DNA of 64,000 nt from Leifsonia soli (lineage in GTDB: Bacteria; Actinomycetota; Actinomycetes; Actinomycetales; Microbacteriaceae), in NCBI RefSeq assembly GCF_013408745.1, contig NZ_JACCBJ010000001.1, forward strand, positions 1,984,001 through 2,048,000, in the 5' to 3' direction. Below the pieces are notes generated by a model that saw only the letters and a list, made by a program, of their open reading frames with translations, ran no database searches and was not told the DNA's origin. Below are positions 9,352-19,631 of this stretch, piece after piece; position 1 is the first letter of the stretch; the number at the start of each line of letters is the position of its first letter. A program made the position numbers and the translations under genes.

Positions 9352-10476
9352 CTACTGCGTACGGTACGGCGCGACGACCACCTCGACGCGCTGGAACTCC
9401 TTCACGTCCGAGTATCCCGTCGTGGCCATGCTCCGGCGCAAGGCTCCCACGAGATTCGCAGAGCCCTCGGCCACGGGAGCCGGCCCGTAGAGGACCTCCT
9501 CGAGCGGCGCGACCTGGCCAACGGCGACGCGGTTGCCGCGCGGCAGCTGCGAGTGATGCGCCTCGGCGCCCCAGTGCCAGCCGCCCCCGGGGGCGTCGGT
9601 GGCGCGGGCGAGGGTGGTGCCGAGCATGACGGCGTCGGCGCCGCAGGCGATCGCCTTGACGATGTCGCCGGAGCTGCCGAGCCCGCCGTCGGCGATGACG
9701 TGCACGTAGCGGCCGCCCGACTCGTCCATGTAGTCGCGGCGGGCGCCGGCGACATCCGCGACGGCGGTGGCCATGGGCGCGTGGATGCCGAGGGTGGATC
9801 GCGTGGTGGACGCCGCGCCGCCGCCGAAGCCGACGAGCACGCCGGCCGCGCCGGTGCGCATGAGGTGCAGCGCCGCGGTGTAGGTGGCGGCGCCGCCGAC
9901 GATGACGGGGACGTCGAGCTCGTAGATGAACTTCTTGAGGTTGAGCGGCTCGACGTTCTTCGACACGTGCTCCGCGGAGACCGTGGTCCCGCGGATGACG
10001 AACAGGTCGACGCCGGCGTCGACGACCGTCTCGTAAAGCTCCTGGGTGCGCTGCGGCGAGAGCGCGCCGGCCACGGTGACGCCGCCCTCGCGGATCTCGG
10101 CGAGCCGGCGGGTGACGAGCTCCGGCTTGATCGGCTCGGAGTAGATCTCCTGCATCCGGCTCGTCGCGCGCTCGGCCGGGAGCTCGCGGATCTCGGCGAG
10201 CAGCGGCTCGGGGTCCTCGTACCGGGTCCAGAGGCCCTCGAGGTCGAGCACGCCGAGGCCGCCGAGCTGGCCCATCATGATGGCCGTCGTCGGCGAGACC
10301 ACCGAGTCCATCGGGGCGGCGATGAACGGGATGGAGAACTGGTAGGCGTCGATCGTCCACGACACGGAGACGTCCTCCGGGTCGCGGGTGCGGCGGCTCG
10401 GAACCACGGCCACGTCGTCGAAGGCGTACACACGGCGGGCGCGCTTGGCGCGGCCGATCTCGATCTCCATACTCAC
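9352..10476 (-). CDS. guaB3: GuaB3 family IMP dehydrogenase-related protein
   Basis: 374 residues, a TIM-barrel protein of the IMPDH/GMP reductase family without CBS domains. Actinobacterial GuaB3 has long been called 'IMP dehydrogenase 2'; a cyanobacterial member was reported to be a GMP reductase. Conserved barrel motifs are visible (IAAPMDSV, VIADGGLGSSGDI, ADAVMLGT). At the position of the IMPDH catalytic Cys the sequence reads GGAASTTR, so the residue is Ser223. The GTG at 10476 is preferred over the ATG two codons later because TAGACT lies 7 bases before it. It lies upstream of glpD on the same strand. Confidence 0.88.
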   Translation of the reverse strand: MSMEIEIGRAKRARRVYAFDDVAVVPSRRTRDPEDVSVSWTIDAYQFSIPFIAAPMDSVVSPTTAIMMGQLGGLGVLDLEGLWTRYEDPEPLLAEIRELPAERATSRMQEIYSEPIKPELVTRRLAEIREGGVTVAGALSPQRTQELYETVVDAGVDLFVIRGTTVSAEHVSKNVEPLNLKKFIYELDVPVIVGGAATYTAALHLMRTGAAGVLVGFGGGAASTTRSTLGIHAPMATAVADVAGARRDYMDESGGRYVHVIADGGLGSSGDIVKAIACGADAVMLGTTLARATDAPGGGWHWGAEAHHSQLPRGNRVAVGQVAPLEEVLYGPAPVAEGSANLVGALRRSMATTGYSDVKEFQRVEVVVAPYRTQ

Positions 10477-10483
10477 GCGCTTC

Positions 10484-10489
10484 AGTCTA
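10484..10489 (-). promoter_or_regulatory. -10 box TAGACT, predicted leaderless promoter of guaB3
   Basis: TAGACT on the minus strand ends 7 bases before the GTG at 10476, with no ribosome binding site between. Confidence 0.55.
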
Positions 10490-10536
10490 GGCCGCGCACC
10501 TGTCCGGCGTCGGGGGCCTGTGGAAAGGTGGATGTC

Positions 10537-11694
10537 GTGACCGTCGAAGCCGAACCCCTCAGCCGTCTCCGTCAGCGCACCAGCGAGAAGTGGCGCGCGT
10601 ATCCGGACGACGTCCTCCCGCTGTTCGTCGCCGAGATGGACTACCCGCTCGCTCCCCCGGTCGCCGCGGCGCTGCACGCGGCGGTCGACCGCAGCGACAC
10701 CGGCTACATCGGGCCGGACGATCGCACGCAGCGCGCCTTCGCCGACTTCGCGCGCGACCGCTGGGGCTGGGAGGTCGACCCTGCGCAGACCCGGACCACC
10801 ACCGACGTGAGCGTGGTGATCGTGGAGGCGCTGCGGATGCTGATCGAGCCAGGCGACCGGGTCGTCATCACCACCCCGGTCTACCCGCCGTTCTTCGAGC
10901 TCATCCCCGAGGCAGGCGGCGTGGTCGAGGAGGTGCCGCTGCTGGAGGGCGGCACGGACGGGCGCGGCTGGGCGCTCGACCTGGCGGGCCTGGAGCGGGC
11001 GTTCGCGGGAGGGGCGAAGGCGTTCCTGCTGTGCAATCCGCACAATCCGCTCGGGCTGATCCATCCGCGCGCCGAGCTGGAGGCCGTCGCGGCGCTCGCG
11101 GCCCACCACGGCGTGTTCGTTCTGAGCGACGAGGTGCACGCGCCGCTCACCCACTCCGACGCGACCTTCACGCCGTTCCTCAGCGTGTCGGACGACGCCC
11201 GGCGCATCGGCGTCGCCGCGCACTCCGCCAGCAAGGCCTGGAACCTGGCGGGGCTCAAGTGCGCGCTGTTCGTGACGGCGTCGCCCGAGCAGGCCGAGCG
11301 CATCCACGCTCTGCCCATCGAGGTGGAGGTGCGCACCAGCCACTTCGGCCGCATCGCCACCGAGGCGGCCTACCGGGACGGTCGACCCTGGCTCGACGAC
11401 GTGCTGCGAGCGATCGAGACCAACCGCGAGCTCCTGTCCGTCTTGCTCACCGACCGCCTGCCGCGCGCCCGTTACCGCGAGCCGCTCGCCGGCTATCTCG
11501 CCTGGATCGACCTGCGGGAGCTGGGCTGGGGCGACGACCCGGCGGCGCGCATCCTCGAGGAGGCCCGCGTCGCGGTCAACCCCGGGATCGACTTCGGCGC
11601 GCCCGGCGCCGGCTTCATCCGGCTCAATCTCGCGTGCTCCCCGGAGGTGCTGACCGAGGCGATCGACCGGATCGCCGAGCTGGACCGCCGCTGA
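10537..11694 (+). CDS. MalY/PatB-type PLP-dependent C-S beta-lyase or aminotransferase
   Basis: 385 residues, fold type I aminotransferase of the MalY/PatB group. Visible signatures are NPHNPLG (167-173), the PLP-binding Asp in SDEVHAPL (Asp198) and the Schiff-base Lys233 in HSASKAWNLAG. Members cleave cystathionine or similar C-S substrates to homocysteine, pyruvate and ammonia; the exact substrate is not predictable. The GTG at 10537 is chosen because GGAAAGG lies about 7-10 bases upstream; a GTG at 10528 is an alternative. The gene is convergent with the ABC-F gene and divergent from guaB3. Confidence 0.88.
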   Translation: MTVEAEPLSRLRQRTSEKWRAYPDDVLPLFVAEMDYPLAPPVAAALHAAVDRSDTGYIGPDDRTQRAFADFARDRWGWEVDPAQTRTTTDVSVVIVEALRMLIEPGDRVVITTPVYPPFFELIPEAGGVVEEVPLLEGGTDGRGWALDLAGLERAFAGGAKAFLLCNPHNPLGLIHPRAELEAVAALAAHHGVFVLSDEVHAPLTHSDATFTPFLSVSDDARRIGVAAHSASKAWNLAGLKCALFVTASPEQAERIHALPIEVEVRTSHFGRIATEAAYRDGRPWLDDVLRAIETNRELLSVLLTDRLPRARYREPLAGYLAWIDLRELGWGDDPAARILEEARVAVNPGIDFGAPGAGFIRLNLACSPEVLTEAIDRIAELDRR

Positions 11695-11707
11695 CGCCGA
11701 CCAGCCG

Positions 11708-13396
11708 TCACCGTGCCCGGCTGACCCTCCGCTCGTCCCACACCGGCTCGTCGGCCTCGTAGACCGCGCCGTCCGAGCCGAACACCAGGAACCGGTCGAA
11801 GCCGCGGGCGAACCAGCGGTCGTGCGTGACCGCGATGACCGTCCCCTCGAAACCGGCGAGACCCTCCTCGAGCGCCTCGGCCGAGACCAGGTCGAGGTTG
11901 TCGGTCGGCTCGTCGAGCAGCAGCAGGGTCGCACCGGAGAGCTCGAGCAGCAGGATCTGGAGGCGCGCCTGCTGGCCGCCCGAGAGCGACTCGAAGGTCT
12001 GCTCGGCGGCCCCGGCGAGCCCGTAGCGGTCGAGCACCCGGCTCGCCGCCTCCCGCGGGAGCCCGTCACGTCGTTCGTCCCCGCGGTGCAGGATCTCCAG
12101 CAGCGTGCGCCCGACCAGCTCGGGATGCTCGTGGGCCTGGGCGAACAGGCCGGGGGCGACCCGCGCGCCGAGTCTCGCGGTGCCGGTGTGCGGAACCGGC
12201 GCGCCGGCGGACTCCGCCGATGCGAGGTGGCCCGCCGCCGGGTCGGGGTCCGTGCCCCCGGCCGCGAGCAGCCGGAGGAAGTGCGACTTGCCGGAACCGT
12301 TCGACCCGAGCACCGCGATGCGCTCACCGAACCAGACCTCCGTGTCGAACGCGCGCATCAGCCCGGTGAGCTCCAGGTCGTCGACCTGGAGCACCCGGCG
12401 GCCGGTGCGGGACCCGGTCAGGCGCATCCGCACGTTCTGCTCGCGCGGCACCGCCTGCGGCGGCCCGGCGGCCTCGAAGCGCGCGAGGCGGGTCTGCGCG
12501 GCTTGATAGGCGCTCGCGAGATCGCTGTTGTACTTCGCCTTCTCCTTGAAGCGCAGCACGAGCGCCTTCAGCTTGGCGTGCTCCTCGTCCCACCGGCGGC
12601 GCAGCTCCTCGAGCCGGTCCATCCGCTCGCGCCGTGCCTCGTGGTAGCCGGCGAAGCCGCCGCCGTGCGTCCACGTCGTGTTCCCGGCAGCGCCGAGCTC
12701 CAGCGTGATGATCCTGTCCGCCGCGTTGGCGAGCAACTCCCGGTCGTGCGAGACGACCAGCACGGTCTTCTGCGTCGCGCGGAGCTGCTCCTCCAGCCAG
12801 CGCTTCGCCGGGACGTCGAGATAGTTGTCCGGCTCATCCAGCAGCAGCACTTGCTCCGGCCCGCGCAGCAACGCTTCCAGCACCAGCCGCTTCTGCTCAC
12901 CGCCGGACAGGCTGCGGACCGCCCGATGGCGCGCACGCTCGAACGGCACGCCGAGCGCGGCGACCGTGCACTGATCCCAGACGACCTCCTGCTCGTATCC
13001 CCCGGCGTCGGCGTACTCGGCGAGCGCGGTCGCATAGCGCAGCTGCGTGTCGGTCTCGTCGCGTTCGATGATGGCGTTCTCAGCGGCCTCCAGCGCTTCG
13101 GCTGCGGCCTTCACCGCCTTCGGCGCCACTCCCACCAGGAGGTCGTGCACCGTCCGGTCGTCCCGGACGTGTCCGACGAACTGGTCCATCACCCCGAGAC
13201 CGCCGTCGATGACGACGCCCCCGGCATCGGGCCGGAGCTCACCGCGGATGATCCGGAGCAGGGTCGACTTCCCCGCCCCGTTCGCGCCGATGAGAGCGCC
13301 GACGCGCCCCTCCCCGACCCGGAACGAGACGTCGTCGAGAAGCGGTCGGCCGTCGGCGAGCGTGTAGGAGACGCCGGAGACGTCGATGTGGCTCAT
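11708..13396 (-). CDS. ABC-F family ATPase (ribosome-associated)
   Basis: 562 residues with two ABC domains and no membrane segments, the ABC-F layout. Domain 1 has a Walker A GANGAGKST at 37-45, signature LSGGEQKR near 175 and Walker B LLLDEPDNYLD. Domain 2 has GSNGSGKS near 360, LSGGQQAR and LLLLDEPTDNLD. The linker between them is charged and helical (about 255-320), as in translation factors that probe the ribosomal E site. Members act in translational control or antibiotic ribosome protection; which applies cannot be told. The ATG at 13396 follows AGGA by 8 bases. Confidence 0.88.
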   Translation of the reverse strand: MSHIDVSGVSYTLADGRPLLDDVSFRVGEGRVGALIGANGAGKSTLLRIIRGELRPDAGGVVIDGGLGVMDQFVGHVRDDRTVHDLLVGVAPKAVKAAAEALEAAENAIIERDETDTQLRYATALAEYADAGGYEQEVVWDQCTVAALGVPFERARHRAVRSLSGGEQKRLVLEALLRGPEQVLLLDEPDNYLDVPAKRWLEEQLRATQKTVLVVSHDRELLANAADRIITLELGAAGNTTWTHGGGFAGYHEARRERMDRLEELRRRWDEEHAKLKALVLRFKEKAKYNSDLASAYQAAQTRLARFEAAGPPQAVPREQNVRMRLTGSRTGRRVLQVDDLELTGLMRAFDTEVWFGERIAVLGSNGSGKSHFLRLLAAGGTDPDPAAGHLASAESAGAPVPHTGTARLGARVAPGLFAQAHEHPELVGRTLLEILHRGDERRDGLPREAASRVLDRYGLAGAAEQTFESLSGGQQARLQILLLELSGATLLLLDEPTDNLDLVSAEALEEGLAGFEGTVIAVTHDRWFARGFDRFLVFGSDGAVYEADEPVWDERRVSRAR

Positions 13397-13443
13397 GGGG
13401 GTGATCCTGATCTGGGAGGCGGGCAAAGCCTTCCAGAGTAGAC

Positions 13444-13477
13444 GAAACCGCCGCCCGAGGGAACGGGCGGCGGTTTC
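13444..13477 (-). terminator. terminator downstream of guaB
   Basis: A perfect 14-base-pair stem (13444-13457 with 13464-13477) and 6-base loop start 20 bases beyond the guaB stop codon. Confidence 0.85.
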
Positions 13478-13496
13478 TCAGACCTGGACCTGCGTG

Positions 13497-15008
<1,512 letters not shown>

Positions 15009-15096
15009 TCAAAGATGCATCCCGTGTGAGGACGCGCGACTGTGGATGCTCAATGGTAACGGCAGAATCTGGACGGATATTCCGGCCGGTGCGCGG

Positions 15097-16038
15097 TCAG
15101 TCGACCGGGGCCAGATCGAGCTCGGCCGCGCGCTTGCCCTGCCGTGCGGCGACGATCATGTCGATGCTCAGGATGAGCAGCGCGAGCCACACGATGGCGA
15201 ACCCGACCCAGCGCTCCGGCGGCATCGCCTCGTGCAGTACGGCGACGCCGACGACGAACTGGATGAACGGCGCGAAGTACTGGATGAAGCCCATGTAGAC
15301 GAGAGGGAGACGCCGGGAGGCCGCCGCGAAGAACAGCAGCGGGACGGCCGTGATGACGCCGGCCCCGACGAGCAGCACCGTGTGCCAGACGCCCGCCGTC
15401 CCGATCGTGAGCGCACCGGTGACGGCGACGACGACGAGCTGGATGATGGCGACCGGGGTCAGCCACATCGTCTCGAGGGTCAGGCCGGAGAGCGCATCCA
15501 CCCGGTTGCCGACGCGCTTCTTGATCAGCCCGTAGAGGCCGAACGAGAAGGCGAGGATGAGGGCGATCCACGGCATCGAGCCGTAGCCGACGGCCAGGAC
15601 GATGACGGCGACGACGCTCACGCCGACGGCGACCCACTGGGCGACGCGCAGCTTCTCCCGCTGAACGACGACGCCGAGGAATACGGTGACGATCGGGTTG
15701 ATGAAGTAGCCGAGCGCCGCCTCGACGACGTGGCCGCTCACCGTCGCCAGCACGTAGGTCTGCCAGTTGACGTAGATGAGGGCTCCGGCGAGGCCCATGG
15801 TGAAGAGGACCCGCTTGTCGGTGAGCAGTGCGGTGAACGCCCGCCAGGAGCGCGTCACGGTGATCGCGATCGCGCAGAACCCGAGGGAGAAGATCACCCG
15901 CCAGCCGACGATCTCCCAGGCGCTGGCCGGCGCGAGCGCCAGGAAGTAGATCGGGAGGATGCCCCAGAGGACGTACGCGGAGACCGCGTAGACGAGTCCG
16001 GACGTGCGGTGGGAGCTGAGGTCGTCGGAGGGTGCCAC
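15097..16038 (-). CDS. rarD: RarD-type EamA transporter
   Basis: 313 residues with ten predicted membrane helices in two EamA repeats (about 14-150 and 155-300). The sequence resembles RarD, with the characteristic WGILPIYF near residue 25, NWQTYVLAT near 130 and QYFAPFIQF near 255. DMT exporters of this kind move amino acids or metabolites across the cytoplasmic membrane; the substrate is unknown. The start is GTG; TAGAGT lies 7 bases before it with no ribosome binding site, so a leaderless mRNA is predicted. A terminator separates it from groES upstream. Confidence 0.87.
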   Translation of the reverse strand: MAPSDDLSSHRTSGLVYAVSAYVLWGILPIYFLALAPASAWEIVGWRVIFSLGFCAIAITVTRSWRAFTALLTDKRVLFTMGLAGALIYVNWQTYVLATVSGHVVEAALGYFINPIVTVFLGVVVQREKLRVAQWVAVGVSVVAVIVLAVGYGSMPWIALILAFSFGLYGLIKKRVGNRVDALSGLTLETMWLTPVAIIQLVVVAVTGALTIGTAGVWHTVLLVGAGVITAVPLLFFAAASRRLPLVYMGFIQYFAPFIQFVVGVAVLHEAMPPERWVGFAIVWLALLILSIDMIVAARQGKRAAELDLAPVD

Positions 16039-16045
16039 TCGTCCG

Positions 16046-16051
16046 ACTCTA
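16046..16051 (-). promoter_or_regulatory. -10 box TAGAGT, predicted leaderless promoter of rarD
   Basis: TAGAGT on the minus strand ends 7 bases before the GTG at 16038. It lies between the groES terminator and the rarD start. Confidence 0.55.
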
Positions 16052-16071
16052 CCGCCGCGGCCGGGAACGAC

Positions 16072-16104
16072 GACGGCCCGGATGCTCAGAGCATCCGGGC
16101 CGTC
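16072..16104 (-). terminator. terminator downstream of groES
   Basis: A perfect 15-base-pair stem (16072-16086 with 16090-16104) with a 3-base loop begins 13 bases beyond the groES stop. Confidence 0.85.
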
Positions 16105-16117
16105 GGTGAAGGGTTCG

Positions 16118-16414
16118 TCAGCGGACGACGACCGCGAGCACGTCGCGGGCCGACAGGACGAGGTAGTCCTCGCCGCCGAACTTGACCTCGGTGCCGCCGT
16201 ACTTCGAGTAGATGACCTTGTCGCCGACAGCGACGTCGAGCGGGACGCGGTTGCCGTTGTCGTCGATGCGACCCGGACCCACCGCGACGACCTCGCCCTC
16301 CTGCGGCTTCTCCTTGGCGGTGTCGGGGATGACCAGACCGGAAGCAGTGGTCTGCTCAGCCTCGACCTGCTTGATGACGATGCGATCCTCGAGCGGCTTG
16401 ATGGAGACCGACAC
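16118..16414 (-). CDS. groES: co-chaperonin GroES
   Basis: 98 residues, the family length. The heptameric lid of the GroEL chaperonin. The mobile loop (TASGLVIPD, about 21-30) and the C-terminal [19 protein letters not shown] are present. The GTG at 16414 is chosen since AGGAAAGGGG lies just upstream and the N-terminus then reads as the usual [10 protein letters not shown]. The long in-frame extension further upstream is not expected to be translated. groEL is not adjacent, as in many actinobacteria where groES-groEL1 and groEL2 are separated. A terminator follows, and a CIRCE element lies 45-71 bases upstream. Confidence 0.97.
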   Translation of the reverse strand: MSVSIKPLEDRIVIKQVEAEQTTASGLVIPDTAKEKPQEGEVVAVGPGRIDDNGNRVPLDVAVGDKVIYSKYGGTEVKFGGEDYLVLSARDVLAVVVR

Positions 16415-16458
16415 GTTGACCCCTTTCCTGTGAAGAACAGTGTCTCTACTAAGACTGA

Positions 16459-16485
16459 TTAGCAAACTCGCAGTGAGAGTGCTAA
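16459..16485 (-). promoter_or_regulatory. CIRCE operator (HrcA site) of groES
   Basis: Read on the minus strand the site is TTAGCACTC, nine bases, then GTTTGCTAA. The consensus is TTAGCACTC-N9-GAGTGCTAA, so one half is perfect and the other matches 7 of 9. This predicts heat-shock control by the HrcA repressor. Confidence 0.85.
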
Positions 16486-16556
16486 CACGAGTCTAGGGGG
16501 TGCGTTAGCAGTCACGCAACGTGAGTGCCAGGCCGGGCGGGCCGGGACGTCCGGGG

Positions 16557-16562
16557 TAGCGT
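16557..16562 (+). promoter_or_regulatory. -10 box TAGCGT, predicted leaderless promoter of the methyltransferase gene
   Basis: TAGCGT ends 7 bases before the ATG at 16570. The same hexamer with a 6- or 7-base gap precedes the genes at 31521 and 60999. Confidence 0.55.
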
Positions 16563-16569
16563 TGAGCGC

Positions 16570-17757
16570 ATGGAACGTTCCGAGCTGGTCGCCCTGCTGA
16601 GCCCGGAAGGGCTGCGCCTGCTCGACTCCCTTCCGCCATACAGCAGCGAGCGGGATGTGCTGGCCATCGTCAGCGATCTCCGCAAGCAGGGGCACTCCCC
16701 GGCCCTGGTCGCGGCCGTCCTGACCCAGTCGAAGCTCCGCAGGAAGGCCGTCGCCAAGTTCGGCGACTTCGCGTCGCAGATGCTGTTCACCGAGGCGGGA
16801 CTGGAGCAGGCGACCCGGCTTCCGGTCGCCGCCCGCCACGCCGGACGGTTCCGTGCCGCCGGTCTCCGCCGCGTCGCCGACCTCGGCTGCGGCATCGGCG
16901 GCGATGCGCTCGCCATCGCCGCGCTCGACCTCGACGTCCTGGCGGTCGAGGCGGACGAGGTGACCGCGGCCATCGCCTCGTTCAACCTGGCCCCGTTCCC
17001 CAGCGCCCGGGTCGAACACCGACGCGCTGAGGACGTCGACCTGCGCGAGATCGACGGCGTCTTCCTCGACCCGGCCCGCCGCACGGCCGGCCACACCCAG
17101 ACGGAGCGCCTCACCGATCCCGACGACTACACCCCCTCGCTCGGCTTCGCGTACGAGCTCGCCACCGGCCGGTCCGTCGGGCTGAAGCTCGGTCCGGGGT
17201 TCGACCGCGACCTCATCCCCTCGACGGCGGAGGCGCAGTGGGTGTCCGCCGACGGGCAGGTCGTCGAGCTCGGGCTGTGGTTCGGTGCACTCGCCCGCCC
17301 CGGCATCCGCCGCGCGGCGCTCGTGCTGCGCGGCGACCAGGCGGACGAGCTGACGGCCGACGCGGACAGCCCCGACGAAGAGGCGGGCCCCCTCGGCGAG
17401 TACCTGTACGAGCCGGACGGCGCCGTCATCCGCGCGCGGCTCATCGGCGACCTCGCGCGCAGGCTCGGCGGCCGGATGCTCTCGGAGCAGATCGCGTACA
17501 TCACGACCGACCGGGCGACCGAGACGCCGTTCGCCGCCGGTTTCCGCGTGCTCGAGTCGCTGCCCTACGCCGAGAAGGACCTCAAGAAGGCGCTCCGTCA
17601 GCGCGGCATCGGCACCCTCGAGATCAAGAAGCGCGGAGTGGACGTCGACCCGGCCGCCCTGCGCCGCAGGCTCGGGCTCAACGGCGACCGCCCGGCGACC
17701 CTGATCCTCACCAGGGTCGCCGGGCGGCACACGGCGTTGCTCGCCGAACGGCTCTGA
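16570..17757 (+). CDS. class I SAM-dependent methyltransferase with THUMP-like domain
   Basis: 395 residues. A Rossmann-type SAM site ADLGCGIGGDALA lies near residues 102-114 and a catalytic-looking FLDPARR motif near 172, followed by a C-terminal THUMP-like domain with repeated basic residues (LKKALRQRGIGTLEIKKRG near 342-360), suggesting an RNA substrate. The family is conserved in actinobacteria and usually lies near groES or purine genes as here. Substrate is not known; RNA base methylation is inference. An in-frame ATG lies 15 codons upstream but the chosen ATG fits the leaderless promoter and normal family N-terminus. Confidence 0.82.
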   Translation: MERSELVALLSPEGLRLLDSLPPYSSERDVLAIVSDLRKQGHSPALVAAVLTQSKLRRKAVAKFGDFASQMLFTEAGLEQATRLPVAARHAGRFRAAGLRRVADLGCGIGGDALAIAALDLDVLAVEADEVTAAIASFNLAPFPSARVEHRRAEDVDLREIDGVFLDPARRTAGHTQTERLTDPDDYTPSLGFAYELATGRSVGLKLGPGFDRDLIPSTAEAQWVSADGQVVELGLWFGALARPGIRRAALVLRGDQADELTADADSPDEEAGPLGEYLYEPDGAVIRARLIGDLARRLGGRMLSEQIAYITTDRATETPFAAGFRVLESLPYAEKDLKKALRQRGIGTLEIKKRGVDVDPAALRRRLGLNGDRPATLILTRVAGRHTALLAERL

Positions 17758-17789
17758 GGCCGCCGGCGGGCTGTTTCAGAGGGCGCTGA

Positions 17790-18407
17790 TCAGTACGTGC
17801 CCTGGTAGCTCGCGATGCTCGCGAAGATGATCGCGAGGAAGATCCAGTAGATGATCGCGATCAGGATGCTCACGAATCCCAGGATGATACCGGTGAGCCA
17901 GAAGCCCTTGGCCTGCGGCTCCTTGTTGCGGCCGATGAAACCGAGCACGACCGCCGCGATGCCGAACAGGAACCCGATGCCCCAGGCGATGTTGAGCAGG
18001 ATGCCCAGGATGCCGCCGACCAGGGACAGGATGCTCAGGATCGGCGACTTGGCGGCCGGCTGCCCGTAGGGCTGCGCGTAGCCGGGCGCGGGCTGACCGT
18101 AGGCCGGCTGGCCGTACGGCTGCTGACCCGGCTGGCCCGGCTGCTGACCGTAGGGCTGCTGGTACGGCTGGCCGTATCCCGGCGCCGGCGGCTGCTGACC
18201 GTATCCCGGTGCGGGCGGCTGCTGGCCGTATCCGGGAGCCGGCGGCTGCTGGCCGTAGTCCGGGGCAGGCGGCTGCTGGCCGTAGCCCGGCGCGGGCGGC
18301 GGGACGGCGCCGGTGTCGGACGCGGGAGGAGTAGGGGGCGGCGGCGGAACCGATCCGTTCTGCGAGTTCGGGTCCGTCGGTTCGACGGGGGCGTTCGGGT
18401 CGGTCAT
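17790..18407 (-). CDS. DUF4190 membrane protein with Gly/Pro/Gln/Tyr repeats
   Basis: 205 residues. Residues 1-125 are disordered, dominated by a nine-residue unit PPAPGYGQQ repeated four to five times and then PYGQQ/PGQ variants. The C-terminal 75 residues contain two membrane helices separated by a short loop with [21 protein letters not shown], typical of DUF4190. Such proteins are common in actinobacteria; the function is unknown, and the proline-rich arm may recruit partners at the membrane. The ATG at 18407 is 9 bases after AAGGAG; an ATG at 18416 is directly on that site and is unlikely. Convergent with the methyltransferase. Confidence 0.85.
   Translation of the reverse strand: MTDPNAPVEPTDPNSQNGSVPPPPPTPPASDTGAVPPPAPGYGQQPPAPDYGQQPPAPGYGQQPPAPGYGQQPPAPGYGQPYQQPYGQQPGQPGQQPYGQPAYGQPAPGYAQPYGQPAAKSPILSILSLVGGILGILLNIAWGIGFLFGIAAVVLGFIGRNKEPQAKGFWLTGIILGFVSILIAIIYWIFLAIIFASIASYQGTY
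18172..18300. repeat. 27-base tandem repeats in the DUF4190 gene
   Basis: Units of 27 bases begin at 18172, 18199, 18226 and 18253, with a shortened unit at 18280-18300. Each encodes nine residues (PPAPGYGQQ register). Units differ at third positions mostly, so selection holds the protein sequence. Confidence 0.85.
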
Positions 18408-18490
18408 GAGACCCATCTCCTTCGGTGCGGAAGCTGGTGGTCGGCGCCTCGGCGGAAACACATTTCCTGAGAGAACGCTGTATCAGATCT

Positions 18491-18519
18491 ATCGTGGCAG
18501 GGCCCCCGGAGGGTGTCAA
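18491..18519 (-). promoter_or_regulatory. candidate promoter of the DUF4190 gene
   Basis: A perfect -35 TTGACA on the minus strand (18514-18519) is followed after exactly 17 bases by CACGAT (18491-18496), a weak -10. It lies 84-112 bases upstream of the start and just beyond the tsaD stop. Confidence 0.4.
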
Positions 18520-18527
18520 CGCACCAC

Positions 18528-19631
18528 TCAGGCGGTGACCTGGATGTCCGTCACGGGGAGGGTGGAGTCGGCTGAGAAGGTGAGCTCGCTCGGGCGGTGG
18601 CCCGCCATGATGAGCTGCGCGCCCAGCGCGGCGATCATGGCGCCGTTGTCCGTGCAGAGCGACAGGGCGGGGATGCGCAGCGCGACACCGGCCTCGGCGG
18701 CCCGGGCGACGGCGAGCTGGCGCACGCGGGCGTTGGCCACGACACCGCCGCCGAGCAGCAGTCGCGGCACGTCGTGATCGCGGCAGGCGACGAGCGCCTT
18801 CGTGATCAGCACGTCGGCCACCGCCTCGCGGAACGACGCAGCGACGTCGGCGACGGGCACCTCCTCGCCCGCGTCCTGCCGCTGCTCGACCCACCGCGCC
18901 ACCGCGGTCTTGAGGCCGGAGAAGGAGAAGTCGTAGCGGTGGTTCTCGAGGTCCTTCGGGCGGGTCAGCCCGCGCGGGAAGCGGATCGCCTTCGGGTCGC
19001 CGTCGGCGGCGACGCGGTCGATCTGCGGTCCGCCGGGATACGGGAGGCCGAGCACGCGCGCGACCTTGTCGAAGGCCTCCCCCGCCGCGTCGTCGATGGT
19101 CTCGCCGAGCAGCCGGACGTCCGAGACGAGGTCGCGGACGAGGAGCAGGGAGGTGTGCCCGCCCGAGACGAGCAGGGCGATGGTCGGCAGCTCCACCGGG
19201 TGCCCCGGTCCGCCCTGCGCGTCGAGCAGGTCGGCCCCGACGTGTCCGACGAGGTGGTTGACCGCGTACAGCGGCTTGCCGAGCGACACCGCGAGCGCCT
19301 TGGCCGCGCCGACGCCGACCATGAGCGCACCCGAGAGCCCCGGACCGCTCGTCACCGCGATGGCGTCGACATCGGCCAGCTCGATCCCGGCGTCCGCGAC
19401 GGCCGTCCGCAGCGTCGGCTCGAGGGCCTCCAGGTGCGCGCGGGCGGCGACCTCCGGCACGACTCCGCCGTAGCGGGCGTGCTCCTCCATCGACGACGCG
19501 ATCGTGTTGGCGAGCAGGGTCGTCCCCCGGACGATCCCGATCCCGGTCTCGTCGCACGACGTCTCGATGCCGAGCACGAGCGGCTCCGTCACGGATGCCG
19601 GATCGAGGCGAGTGGATGCTGCACTGGTCAT
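18528..19631 (-). CDS. tsaD: tRNA N6-threonylcarbamoyladenosine synthase subunit TsaD
   Basis: Transfers threonylcarbamoyl to A37 of ANN-decoding tRNAs (t6A). 367 residues. The iron-binding histidines H126 and H130 lie in NHLVGH, and the nucleotide-binding motifs GIETSCDET (21-29), [18 protein letters not shown] and LGGGVVANA are intact. It ends the minus-strand series tsaE-tsaB-rimI-tsaD; its ATG overlaps the rimI stop by four bases. All three bacterial partners TsaB, TsaD and TsaE are encoded here, leaving TsaC elsewhere. Confidence 0.97.
   Translation of the reverse strand: MTSAASTRLDPASVTEPLVLGIETSCDETGIGIVRGTTLLANTIASSMEEHARYGGVVPEVAARAHLEALEPTLRTAVADAGIELADVDAIAVTSGPGLSGALMVGVGAAKALAVSLGKPLYAVNHLVGHVGADLLDAQGGPGHPVELPTIALLVSGGHTSLLLVRDLVSDVRLLGETIDDAAGEAFDKVARVLGLPYPGGPQIDRVAADGDPKAIRFPRGLTRPKDLENHRYDFSFSGLKTAVARWVEQRQDAGEEVPVADVAASFREAVADVLITKALVACRDHDVPRLLLGGGVVANARVRQLAVARAAEAGVALRIPALSLCTDNGAMIAALGAQLIMAGHRPSELTFSADSTLPVTDIQVTA

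Noticed and set aside
7343..10360. A 1005-codon open frame on the minus strand across glpD and guaB3
   Set aside because: It is Arg/Pro/Gly-rich, out of frame with two well-conserved enzymes, and arises from GC-rich third positions.
7426..11694. A 1422-codon plus-strand frame reading through glpD and guaB3 antisense into the beta-lyase
   Set aside because: Only its last 385 codons encode a recognisable protein, and a start at 10537 with a ribosome binding site fits that protein.
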